Shown here: one piece after another, positions 37,125-45,462 of the stretch | Numbering within the stretch: the stretch's first letter is position 1 | Layout: each line of letters begins with the position of its first letter | From: Altererythrobacter rubellus | GTDB lineage: Bacteria; Pseudomonadota; Alphaproteobacteria; Sphingomonadales; Sphingomonadaceae | Assembly: GCF_030284385.1 (NCBI RefSeq) | Contig: NZ_CP127221.1 | Coordinates: 496,001 to 560,000, forward strand | Length of the DNA: 64,000 nt | Reading direction: 5' to 3' | Notes under the pieces: generated by a model | What the model saw: the letters and a program-made list of their open reading frames with translations, nothing else | Database searches by the model: none | What the model was told of the DNA's origin: nothing | Made by a program: the position numbers and the translations under genes

Positions 37125-37195
37125 GCCCGCACCCTCCACCCTACCACCCGGATAGTTTCCGGTAGGCTCCGGGTGGTAGGGTGGAGGGTGCGGGC
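37125..37195. repeat. Perfect 27-bp inverted repeat (long hairpin)
   Basis: Arms 37125-37151 and 37169-37195 are perfect reverse complements (27 bp; GCCCGCACCC at one end, CACCCGG at the other) around a 17-nt loop containing GGTAGG. It lies between divergent genes, so it is not placed as an ordinary terminator. It may be a REP-like palindrome, a large operator, or a structured leader. Only this copy was noticed in the window. Confidence 0.85.
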
Positions 37196-37278
37196 TGGCT
37201 TGGCTCACAGATGCCTAAACCCACACCTTGCTAAAATGAGGAATTGCCGCGCGTGGCCCGAACGCGTCTTGTCGAGCC

Positions 37279-38898
37279 ATGGAAAAAACAGATGTGATCA
37301 TCCTGGGGTGCGGCGCGGCCGGAATGGCTGCGGCGCTGGCTGCCTACGAAGCGGGCGCGAAAGTTGCCCTGATTGAGCGGTTTGACCGGATCGGCGGGAC
37401 AGCGGCGATTTCGGGCGGCGTCATCTGGGTGGCGGACAATCCGCGCCAGCGCGCCGCAGGTATGAGCGACAGCCGCGAAGAAGCGCTCGCCTATTTCAAG
37501 GCGCTCGACCACGGCGACCTGGTGGATGACACGCTTGAAGCGTTTGTGGATCGCGGGCCGGAAGCGCTGGAGTTCTTGGAAAACATTGGCGCGCTCAGCG
37601 TGTCGCTGCTTGATGGCTATCCGGACTATTATCTTGATCGTCCGGGAGCGAAGCCTGAAGGCGGCCGTGCACTGGATCATGATTTGTTTGCACTGGGTGA
37701 ACTGGGCGAATGGGCAAGCCGTATCACTGCGATTGAAGAGATGAAGCCGATGATGCTGCGCGAAACGCCCTTGGGCGGCGGCACAGGAGTGGTCGAGCCT
37801 GAAGAAATGCAGCGCCGCGTCGGCAATAATGAGCGCGGCTTTGGACAGGCCATGGTCGGGCGGTTGCTCAAGGCGTGTTTGGAGCGCGGGATCGAGCCAA
37901 TGCTGGGCGTGGAGACGCGCGAGCTTATCCGCGACGGCGATCGCATCACCGGAATCAAGGCGACGCGGGACGGAGCTGATTTCGAATTGCACACGAACCA
38001 AGGCGTAATCATCGCCACCGGCGGATTTGAGTGGGATGAAGACAAGCGTCAGGCCTTTCTGCGCGGTCCAATGGATGCGCCCGCCAGCCCTCCAACGGCA
38101 CGCGGCGATGGCCTAAGTCTGGCGATGGCAAATGGTGCAAAGCTCGGCAATATGACGCAGGCGTGGTGGGCGCCAACGTTGGTCACGCCCGATATACCGT
38201 GGCCGGGCGGTGAGCAGCGCGCGCAGCCTGTGCTGATCGAACGGACTGTTCCGCATTCGATCATGGTCAATCGCAAGGGTGAACGTTTCTGCAATGAAGC
38301 GGCGAATTATTCCGCGCTGGCGGGCGCGTTCCACGCCTTCGACCCGCAGAGCTATGACTATCTCAACCTACCGGCCTGGCTGATCTTTGATGAGGATTAT
38401 GTCGAGCGTTACCCGATTGGCCCGCGCTTGCCGGGGCAGCCGGTGCCCGAGTGGGTGATCCGTGCAGAATCACTGGAAGAACTGGCCTGCAAGATCGGGA
38501 TCGAAGGGTCTGTGCTCGACGCCACGGTTGCTCGGTTCAACGGCTTTGCACGCGCCGGACACGATCCCGATTTTCAGCGCGGCACCTCTGCCTATGACCA
38601 CTTCTATGGCGACCGCAGCCGCGAAGGAACCGCGGTGACGCTGGGCCCGATTGCCCGTGCACCCTTTTATGCGGTCGAGATTCGCATGGGCCTGCTCGGA
38701 ACCAATGGCGGGCCGCGAACCGATGGTGCGGCGCGGATGTTGGGCCATGATGGTACGCCAATCGCCGGGCTGTATGGTGCTGGCAATGCCATCGCTTGCC
38801 CCACCGGCGGGATATATGCTGGTGCGGGCGGAACGCTCGGTCCGGCGCTGACCTTTGGCTATATTGCAGGGCGGAGTGCGGCCCAAGCCAACACTTAA
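37279..38898 (+). CDS. 3-Ketosteroid-Delta1-dehydrogenase-like flavoprotein
   Basis: 539-residue FAD-dependent oxidoreductase of the KstD/fumarate-reductase group. The FAD loop is LGCGAAGMAAAL (residues 9-20). In the N-terminal half PDYYLDRPGA (about 115-124) has Tyr where KstD enzymes have a catalytic Tyr. Near the C-terminus LGTNGGPRTD is followed by GLYGAGNAIA and GGIYAGAGGTLGPA, where Tyr513 and Gly517 match the KstD Tyr-x3-Gly pair. It would introduce a ring double bond next to a ketone. The substrate need not be a steroid. It stands alone and converges with a P450 gene. Confidence 0.87.
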   Translation: MEKTDVIILGCGAAGMAAALAAYEAGAKVALIERFDRIGGTAAISGGVIWVADNPRQRAAGMSDSREEALAYFKALDHGDLVDDTLEAFVDRGPEALEFLENIGALSVSLLDGYPDYYLDRPGAKPEGGRALDHDLFALGELGEWASRITAIEEMKPMMLRETPLGGGTGVVEPEEMQRRVGNNERGFGQAMVGRLLKACLERGIEPMLGVETRELIRDGDRITGIKATRDGADFELHTNQGVIIATGGFEWDEDKRQAFLRGPMDAPASPPTARGDGLSLAMANGAKLGNMTQAWWAPTLVTPDIPWPGGEQRAQPVLIERTVPHSIMVNRKGERFCNEAANYSALAGAFHAFDPQSYDYLNLPAWLIFDEDYVERYPIGPRLPGQPVPEWVIRAESLEELACKIGIEGSVLDATVARFNGFARAGHDPDFQRGTSAYDHFYGDRSREGTAVTLGPIARAPFYAVEIRMGLLGTNGGPRTDGAARMLGHDGTPIAGLYGAGNAIACPTGGIYAGAGGTLGPALTFGYIAGRSAAQANT

Positions 38899-38908
38899 GG
38901 CCGGACGC

Positions 38909-40174
38909 CTAGGCTTTCTTCGGTTCGAACTCGATGTGTAGCTCTTTCAAGCTGCGCAGCAGGAAGTGCGGGTGATAGGCGAAGTCGTTCTTGCCTTCTG
39001 CAAACCACATGTCTTCAAACCGGTCGACCACTGCTGTGAAACCCCACGTCAGCTCACGCCGGGCCAATGGCGCGCCAAGGCAATGATGCGTCCCTGAGCC
39101 AAAGCCCATGTGGCTGCCCGCCTTGGGCCGCTCCAAGTCAAGCTTTTCAGGGCATTCGAACGCCCGCTCGTCGCGATTGGCCGCGGCGAAGCGCACGTTG
39201 ATCATTGCGCCGCCGGGAATGGTAACGCCTTCCAGCTCGGTATCATCGGCGACAAAGCGCATCAGGCTTTGCACCGGGCTTTCCAGCCGCACCACTTCCT
39301 CGACAAAGGTGCGCATGTATTTGTCGGGATCAGACTTCAGCTGATGCCATACATCCTTGTTTTCGATCAGCAGCTTCATACCGGCTGCCAGCGCATTGGT
39401 GGTGGTTTCGCTGCCGCCCACAAATGTATCCGCCATCATCTCGGCATGCAGCTCATTGTCGGTCAGGGTCCGACCCCAGTCTTCGATCACAGTGTTGACG
39501 AGCACGCTGATCAAGCTGTCATCAGGGTTTTCGCGCAGCCGTTCGAAAATCGGCTGGAAATAGTGCTGCGCTTCGATTTCCTTGTCGACCATCTCCATGT
39601 GGCGATCTTCAGGCAGCATGAAGGAAATGCGATGGAAGAATGCCTCGGTCCAGCTCTTGATGCGCCAGATGTCTTTCTTCTTCGCGCCCATCTGCTCGCC
39701 GATGATGTAGAGTGGCAACGGCACACAGAACTGACTGACCCACTCGCATTTGCCCTCTTCCAGAAAGCCGTCGATCAGCTCGTAGGCCAGCGTTTCGACC
39801 TTGCCATCGATTTCCTTGATACGGCTGGGCTTGAACGCTTCGTTGAACATCGCGCGCATCTGCTTGTGATTGGGATCATCGCGCCCGTTAAGTGTTGCGG
39901 CCGGAACCCAGCCCTTTTCCTCAAACCGTTTGGCGACCATTGCGCCACGTTCCATATCGGCCGCCGATGCGCGAAAGCGGCCTTGCGGTGCAGAGCTGGG
40001 AAAACGTTGCGGGTCCATCAGCACTTCGCGAACAGTGTCGTACCGTGTCACGACCCACATATCGGTGCCTGCAATATTGTAGACGGGCGCTTCGTCACGA
40101 AGCTGCTTATAGGCCGGATAGGGACACTTCTGTGTCTCCAGATCGAACAGATTGACTTGTGGTTCGCTTCCCAA
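38909..40174 (-). CDS. Cytochrome P450
   Basis: 421-residue soluble P450. The I-helix motif is FVGGSETTTN, ExxR lies in EEVVRLE and the haem loop FGSGTHHCLG has Cys365. A TTG start at 40174 preceded by GGGAGG (5-nt spacing) fits; the frame extends to an ATG at 40333 but would then overlap the divergent NTF2 gene. It differs clearly in sequence from the P450 at 27212 and so probably acts at another step. No redox partners nearby. Confidence 0.92.
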   Translation of the reverse strand: MGSEPQVNLFDLETQKCPYPAYKQLRDEAPVYNIAGTDMWVVTRYDTVREVLMDPQRFPSSAPQGRFRASAADMERGAMVAKRFEEKGWVPAATLNGRDDPNHKQMRAMFNEAFKPSRIKEIDGKVETLAYELIDGFLEEGKCEWVSQFCVPLPLYIIGEQMGAKKKDIWRIKSWTEAFFHRISFMLPEDRHMEMVDKEIEAQHYFQPIFERLRENPDDSLISVLVNTVIEDWGRTLTDNELHAEMMADTFVGGSETTTNALAAGMKLLIENKDVWHQLKSDPDKYMRTFVEEVVRLESPVQSLMRFVADDTELEGVTIPGGAMINVRFAAANRDERAFECPEKLDLERPKAGSHMGFGSGTHHCLGAPLARRELTWGFTAVVDRFEDMWFAEGKNDFAYHPHFLLRSLKELHIEFEPKKA

Positions 40175-40262
40175 TGCGGCCTCCCGAAAATGCGGATGGA
40201 ATTTTCGCCACAGTGAGCGGATAGTGCGGGCGCGGCAACTCGCGGAAATGGGGAGAGTGGCA

Positions 40263-40787
40263 ATGGATCGCGCGCTACAGGAACTGATCGACAGGCAGGC
40301 GATTTGCGATGTGATCCAGCGATATTCTCGCACCCTCGACTGGCTTGATGATGCGGGGCAAGCGAGCTGTTACTGGCCCGATGCCGAGATCGACTATGGC
40401 TTCTTCAAGGGCTGCGCCGAAGAGTTCCTACCGATCGTTATGGATATCGAGCGTGGCTCTGACCGGCGCTGGCACATGCTGTCACAGCCTCTGATTGATT
40501 TCCACTCATCTTCCAATGCCAGCAGCGAGTGCTACGGCGTTTTCGCCGGTGCAAGCCGCCAGGATGACGGAACGCTGGCAGGCAATCTCTATGGCGGACG
40601 CTATCTTGATGAGTGGGAGAAACGAGAGGCAGGATCAGGGCAGGAATGGCGCATCTCCCAACGTCTCTACATTGTCGATTGGCAGAGCGACCTCGTGAAC
40701 CAGCCAAGGTTTACGCCCAACCCTGACTTTCCGCTTCCTACGGCTCGGATCGATAAGAGCAATCACCCGCTTTATCGGGAACTGTAA
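40263..40787 (+). CDS. NTF2/SnoaL_4-like protein
   Basis: 174-residue NTF2-fold protein. LIDRQAICDVIQRYSRTLDW at the start and WRISQRLYIVDW in the second half are SnoaL_4-type landmarks seen in putative dehydratases and in small subunits of oxygenases. ATG 40263 has GGGAGAG upstream. It is divergent from the P450 gene and its stop directly abuts the stop of the next NTF2 gene. No catalytic assignment. Confidence 0.82.
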   Translation: MDRALQELIDRQAICDVIQRYSRTLDWLDDAGQASCYWPDAEIDYGFFKGCAEEFLPIVMDIERGSDRRWHMLSQPLIDFHSSSNASSECYGVFAGASRQDDGTLAGNLYGGRYLDEWEKREAGSGQEWRISQRLYIVDWQSDLVNQPRFTPNPDFPLPTARIDKSNHPLYREL

Positions 40788-41147
40788 TCACCCCTCGGCC
40801 GGCGGGTCCATATAGTCGCGGTAATAGGTCAACTGCCCATTGGCGACTTTGTATATGCCCACGCCGCCGCGGGATCCCTCTGGTGAATGCATGGTCCAAC
40901 GTGCCCAGACCGCGTGATCATCGCCGCAGATTTCATCCACTGTGAAGTTGATTTGGCGTGTCCCCATTTCCTTCACCATAGTGGTCATGAAACCAAGGAT
41001 CGCGTCGCGTCCCTTGTGCGTGCCCCAAACCGGATCTTCCAGCAGAGCATCTTCCGAAAACAGCGGTGCAAGCTTGGTGTAGTCACCTTCATCCTGGATG
41101 CGCCAGAACTCCTCGATTAGGCGTTGGGCTTCGCCGGGCATTGCCAT
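40788..41147 (-). CDS. SnoaL-like NTF2-fold protein
   Basis: 119-residue SnoaL-like protein with EFWRIQDEGDYTKLAPLFSEDALLEDPVWG and a C-terminal YYRDYMDPP. Two starts are possible: ATG 41147, or ATG 41141, which is better spaced from AGGAG. It lies 6 nt downstream of a VOC gene and a CoA ligase on the same strand, so it probably acts on a CoA-linked or cyclic intermediate. Confidence 0.8.
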   Translation of the reverse strand: MAMPGEAQRLIEEFWRIQDEGDYTKLAPLFSEDALLEDPVWGTHKGRDAILGFMTTMVKEMGTRQINFTVDEICGDDHAVWARWTMHSPEGSRGGVGIYKVANGQLTYYRDYMDPPAEG

Positions 41148-41153
41148 TTCTCC

Positions 41154-41696
41154 TCAGTTCAATTTGCGGATCGGATCGCTGCCGTCCCAATCTTTGGCGG
41201 CATTGCGCACCATGTCGTAGAATCCGGTCAGCTGTTCGCTGGGCTCGTAGAGCTCAAGCATATGGCCGAGCGAAGCGGTCGCATCGACGAAGGCATAGCG
41301 CGTGCCGCTGGTTACCTCGGACAGCTGCGCGAGCGGCATGTCTTGCGCGCCGAAATCAGCAATCGCTGTGTCCAGATCGTCAACCCAGATTGCCATATGG
41401 TGCAGCCCTTGCGCGCTGCTGCCCGCAGGAAACATGTCATGAAACGCACTGGGGTTATCACCGTGCTGGGCGACGAATTCCACCATCACATCGCCCCATT
41501 GGCCATAAACGCTGGAATGATCGTGGGTCACGCGCTGGCCGCGGTGCTCGCTCCAATTGAGCGGCACGTGATGAAAGGTGAAGAAAGGGCCAGACCCAAA
41601 ACTTGCACTATGCGCGCGCGCCGAGCTTTCAATGTCAGGCACGAACCAGGCGATCTGCCGAACGGGAAGGTCGCCAAAGCGCCTAGTTGACGGCAC
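41154..41696 (-). CDS. VOC (glyoxalase/epimerase-fold) family protein
   Basis: 180-residue VOC protein. QIAWFVPDIE opens module 1, GLHHMAIWVDDLDTA opens module 2, and GHMLELYEPSEQ carries a likely metal-ligand Glu. A GTG start at 41696, overlapping the CoA-ligase stop by 14 nt with GGAAGG upstream, is the best-supported start. It ends DWDGSDPIRKL, like the VOC protein at 17642. Likely an epimerase or isomerase of an acyl-CoA or cyclic ketone; extradiol dioxygenase activity seems unlikely at this size. Confidence 0.8.
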   Translation of the reverse strand: MPSTRRFGDLPVRQIAWFVPDIESSARAHSASFGSGPFFTFHHVPLNWSEHRGQRVTHDHSSVYGQWGDVMVEFVAQHGDNPSAFHDMFPAGSSAQGLHHMAIWVDDLDTAIADFGAQDMPLAQLSEVTSGTRYAFVDATASLGHMLELYEPSEQLTGFYDMVRNAAKDWDGSDPIRKLN

Positions 41697-43269
41697 GATC
41701 CTTGCCTTCCCAATAGGGCGCGCGCAGATCCTTGCGCAGGATCTTGCCAGAGGGATTGCGTGGCAAGGCGTCGATGAAGTCGACCGACTTGGGGCATTTG
41801 TAGCCAGCGATATGTTCGCGGGCATGCGCGATGACTTCGGCTTCGGACAATTCCTCGCCATCCTTCACCACGACACAGGCTTTCACCGCTTCGCCCCACT
41901 TAGTGTCAGGCACGCCGATCACTGCCACGTCCGCAACTTTGGAGTGTGCGTAGATCGCATTTTCAACTTCCGCCGGATAGACATTCTCGCCGCCGGAAAT
42001 AATCATGTCTTTCACCCGGTCCTGAATATAGAGATAGCCATCCTCATCGAGGTATCCGGCGTCACCTGTGCGCAGCCAGCCATCGGCATCAATCGTCTCT
42101 GCGGTGGCTTCGGGCCGGTTCCAGTAACCTTTCATGTTCTTCGGGCTGCGCGTTGCGATCTCGCCGATTGTATCGGCTGGCACCTCTGCTCCGTCATTGT
42201 CGATAATCTTGATTTCGACATCTTGTAGCGGTGTTCCGACGCTGCGCATGCGCGGGCTGCCTTCGGGCACATGATCTTCGGGGTTGAGCGTCACTATAGT
42301 GCCTGACGTTTCCGTCATGCCGTACATCTGCACAAAGCCGCACCCCATCACATCCATCGCCTGTTTCATCAATTCGAGCGGAATGGGCGAAGCGCCATAG
42401 GTGATGTACTTGAGATTGGAGAAGTCCACCTCGCTGATACGCGGATGGTTCAGCAGGATCTGGATCGCGGCGGGCACCATGAACATCTTGGAGATGTTGT
42501 AATTCTCGATCAGGTCGAGCGCCTGCGTCGGGTCATATTCAGGCAGCACGATCGCTTTGGAACCGTTGAACATTGTGCCAAGCCCGGTGCCGGTTCCGCT
42601 GATGTGGAAGCATGGCATGGCGAGCAGCGTGATCTCGCCCGGGACGGTTTTCTGCCAGTCCATTTTTTCGCTCTCGTCGACATCGTTCATGCGCGAGGAA
42701 AAGATCGAGCCGTGCGTCAAAATCGCACCCTTGGGATGACCGGTTGTGCCCGAAGTGTACAGCTGGATCGCGTCATCTTCTACGGTGCATTCGGTCATCG
42801 GGTCGATTTGGGGGAATGTCCCGCGCCATTCGGGATATCCGGGGTAAGGGCCTTCTGTGCCTTCGGAGCCGTAGATGCGCGTGACGTGTTCGAGCTGGCC
42901 TTCGATGTCGCGGACGAAGTCTGCAAATCCGGGCCCGACAAACAGGACCTTGGCCTGACAATCATTGACCACATAGGTGACTTCAGGGCGGGCCAACCGC
43001 CAATTGACCGGAGTCATCACCGCGCCCAGCTTGGCCGCGCCTGCCAATATCTCGAAATAGATATGCGAATTCTTGCCAAGGTAAGCGATGCGGTCACCCT
43101 TACCGACACCCAGCGAGGCCAGCGCATTGGCACAGCGATTACTGCGCCGGTCGAGCCGGCCGAATGTCATCTGATCGCCTGCGAATTCAAAAGCGACATC
43201 CTGTTCGTGCTCGCGGCCGTGATGCCGGATGATGTCACCAATCACTTGCGGGTTGTCGATGCTCGACAT
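41683..43269 (-). CDS. Acyl-CoA synthetase (AMP-binding)
   Basis: 528-residue ANL-family ligase. A3 motif TSGTTGHPKGAIL, A5 region MYGMTETSGTI, A7-A8 LRTGDAGYLDEDGY and ISGGENVYPAEVE, and the C-terminal catalytic Lys in PSGKILRKDLR are all present. It is of the medium/long-chain fatty-acyl type, unlike the ligase at 19291, which ends GKPDY. It probably activates the initial acid or a later free acid. First gene of the ligase-VOC-NTF2 operon, divergent from the thioesterase at 43376. Confidence 0.93.
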   Translation of the reverse strand: MSSIDNPQVIGDIIRHHGREHEQDVAFEFAGDQMTFGRLDRRSNRCANALASLGVGKGDRIAYLGKNSHIYFEILAGAAKLGAVMTPVNWRLARPEVTYVVNDCQAKVLFVGPGFADFVRDIEGQLEHVTRIYGSEGTEGPYPGYPEWRGTFPQIDPMTECTVEDDAIQLYTSGTTGHPKGAILTHGSIFSSRMNDVDESEKMDWQKTVPGEITLLAMPCFHISGTGTGLGTMFNGSKAIVLPEYDPTQALDLIENYNISKMFMVPAAIQILLNHPRISEVDFSNLKYITYGASPIPLELMKQAMDVMGCGFVQMYGMTETSGTIVTLNPEDHVPEGSPRMRSVGTPLQDVEIKIIDNDGAEVPADTIGEIATRSPKNMKGYWNRPEATAETIDADGWLRTGDAGYLDEDGYLYIQDRVKDMIISGGENVYPAEVENAIYAHSKVADVAVIGVPDTKWGEAVKACVVVKDGEELSEAEVIAHAREHIAGYKCPKSVDFIDALPRNPSGKILRKDLRAPYWEGKDRAVN

Positions 43270-43375
43270 GATTTTCCCTTTCGCTCTCCGTGGTCCGGTC
43301 TAGTCGGAGCGCGCGCGCGGGCCATTGGCACAATTCATAGCGGCGCTGGCGCACGCATAGGCTAGGGTCGACAGA

Positions 43376-43795
43376 ATGAATGATGCCAACCCGCCCGACG
43401 GCTTTGAACCTGCCAATTTCTCGCCCGGATTTCTTGATCATGGCGGGCCTTACTTCCTGCGCGCCAATGCGGACGGCCCCCGCATAGTCGGCCTGCGGAT
43501 CATGCCGCATCACATCAATTATCAGGACGCTGCGCATGGCGGTGTGCTGACGACCCTAGCCGATGTGGCGCTGAGCCACGCGGTCTACGACAGCGAGCGA
43601 CCGCATCCAGGCGTTGCGACGGTCTCGTTGACGACAAACTTTCTTAGCGGTGCAAAGCTGGGAGATTGGCTGGAGTGCGCTGTCAACATAGATCGGATGG
43701 GCGGCCGCACAGCCTATACCAGCGGTTATATCATGCGCGATGGACAGCCGATTGTATCGATGAGCGGTGTGTTCTCGGTAAAGCGTGCGCGCTAA
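43376..43795 (+). CDS. PaaI-type hotdog thioesterase
   Basis: 139-residue hotdog-fold acyl-CoA thioesterase. AAHGGVLTTLADVALSHA is the family helix with the HGG turn and Asp, followed by VATVSLTTNFLSGAKLGD. It would release CoA from aromatic or alicyclic acyl-CoA intermediates, relieving CoA trapping. It is divergent from the CoA ligase and overlaps the end of the NTF2 gene by 4 nt. Confidence 0.86.
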   Translation: MNDANPPDGFEPANFSPGFLDHGGPYFLRANADGPRIVGLRIMPHHINYQDAAHGGVLTTLADVALSHAVYDSERPHPGVATVSLTTNFLSGAKLGDWLECAVNIDRMGGRTAYTSGYIMRDGQPIVSMSGVFSVKRAR

Positions 43796-44328
43796 CCGCG
43801 CCAGCGCGCAACCGCCGGTGTCGACGGGTCACGGTCATCGTGAAAGCCAGCCATGCCTTCTGGCAGCTCGGAAAGGCCCACGCCTTCGACTTCGCGAAAT
43901 TCGCGCCAGTCATAAAGGCCGGTGCGCTGTGCAATGCGCCATTGCCCCGAACGCTGCTCGAAACGATCGACATAGCGCCCTGCAATCACCGCTGAATACA
44001 CTTTGCCCTTATCCGGAAATACATCCGGCACCGGATAGCCCGCTGGGATAGTGTGCATCGCGGTGAAGTAGGTTTCGGTGTGGCAGGTGTCGTCTTCAAA
44101 GCCGAATTGTATCTGGCCTAACTGGTGCTGAGTGGCGAGGCAGGGATCGATGATGGCTTGGGCTTGCCCGACAAATTCTTCCCAATTGCCTTGCACCGGG
44201 CCGAAACCGAATGTCGCATCTGCATGGAACAGTTGCGGCATCATGTCCCAGCGCCGTCGGTCAATCGCATGGGCATAGGCCCCGATCACATCGCGAATGG
44301 CTTCGCGGTCTTCCAGCCTGATACTCAT
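43792..44328 (-). CDS. NTF2/SnoaL_4-like protein
   Basis: 178-residue NTF2-fold protein. LEDREAIRDVIGAYAHAIDR and WDMMPQLFHADATFGFG match the SnoaL_4 pattern, and QWRIAQRTGLYDWREF is in the second half. It overlaps the MDR gene by ATGA, so the two are co-translated. It is most similar in layout to the proteins at 40263 and 34897. Role unknown; hydratase/dehydratase or isomerase chemistry is typical for the fold. Confidence 0.82.
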   Translation of the reverse strand: MSIRLEDREAIRDVIGAYAHAIDRRRWDMMPQLFHADATFGFGPVQGNWEEFVGQAQAIIDPCLATQHQLGQIQFGFEDDTCHTETYFTAMHTIPAGYPVPDVFPDKGKVYSAVIAGRYVDRFEQRSGQWRIAQRTGLYDWREFREVEGVGLSELPEGMAGFHDDRDPSTPAVARWRG

Positions 44329-45326
44329 GCATCCAACTCCACAATGACCTTGCCGATGTTGCCGCCTGTAAAGAGCTTCTGGTAGGCGGTTAGGGTATTC
44401 TCAAGTCCCTTTGTGACATCATAGGGCATTGTCAGTTCGCCCGTATCGACCCATTGTTTGAGCCGCGCCGTCAGACGTTCGCCCTGGTCCATGAAGTCAG
44501 GTGAAAAGAAGCCTTCGATTCGCAATCGCCGCATCAGGACTTGATCGAATTCCTGCGGGCTTGTGCGGGTGCCGGAAGAATAATCGGACACCAGCCCGCA
44601 CACTGCGATCCGGCCATAATGGTTCATACGCGTCAGAACATGATCCAGTATAGGCCCGCCGACATTGTCAAAATAGACATCTACTCCGCCAATCGCGTCA
44701 AGCTGCGTGCCCAGGCCATCAGCCTTATAGTCTACCGCACCGTCGATCCCGATCGCGTCAGTCAGGAAGCGACATTTGTCAGCTCCCCCGGCGATACCCC
44801 AGGCTGTGCAGCCCAGCAGCTTGGCCATCTGGACAGCCAGAATGCCCGTCGCACCTGCTGCTGCTGATACCAGCACCTTCTCGCCAGCCTTCGCGGCGCC
44901 AGTCTGCTCAATCCCCCACAGTGCAGTCCACCCGTTCATGCCCAGCGGGCCGAACCATGCGCGCTTGTCTTTGACCGCTGGATCAAGCTTCACCGCGCCA
45001 GCCATGATGGGATCGACTACGCTGTAATCTGCCCATTGACCGAACGCGCGCACTAGTGTCCCTTCAGGGAACTCCGGCTGGCGCGAAGCGGTGATTTCAC
45101 CGATCACCAGACCCGTCATCGGCGTGCCAGTTTCCAGCGGCGGTTGATATCCATCCGTGCGATCGGTCAGCCACATCCGCGTGCCCGCATCCATCGACAG
45201 CACGGCATTACGGATAACGATCTCGCCTTCGCTGGGTTCAGGCTCGGGCGCCTCCATCAGCCGCAAGGATTCGCTAAAATCCGTGCCCTGAGGCCGTACG
45301 TCGATGCGCCAAAAACGGTTTGTCAT
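44325..45326 (-). CDS. NADP-dependent MDR oxidoreductase
   Basis: 333-residue zinc-free MDR reductase. The NADPH loop is SAAAGATGILAVQMAKLLG, AGGADKCRFL follows, and VDVYFDNVGGPILDHV is as in alkenal/prostaglandin reductases. Start 45326 (MTNRFWRI) is preferred over 45350, which adds eight unconserved residues. Third paralogue of this type in the region. It diverges from the NmrA-like gene at 45463 and is coupled to the NTF2 gene. Confidence 0.9.
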   Translation of the reverse strand: MTNRFWRIDVRPQGTDFSESLRLMEAPEPEPSEGEIVIRNAVLSMDAGTRMWLTDRTDGYQPPLETGTPMTGLVIGEITASRQPEFPEGTLVRAFGQWADYSVVDPIMAGAVKLDPAVKDKRAWFGPLGMNGWTALWGIEQTGAAKAGEKVLVSAAAGATGILAVQMAKLLGCTAWGIAGGADKCRFLTDAIGIDGAVDYKADGLGTQLDAIGGVDVYFDNVGGPILDHVLTRMNHYGRIAVCGLVSDYSSGTRTSPQEFDQVLMRRLRIEGFFSPDFMDQGERLTARLKQWVDTGELTMPYDVTKGLENTLTAYQKLFTGGNIGKVIVELDA

Positions 45327-45462
45327 ACCTGCCTTGTCCGCGCAGTCCAAAGCTACGGCAACGGATGCTTTTGCTAGTCAATTTAGGAGGGCTATCAAAT
45401 TGGCGCGGTGCGCCGGTGCGGCGCAAATCCTAGTCTGCCTACATCAGATTGGGAGAGTGGAA

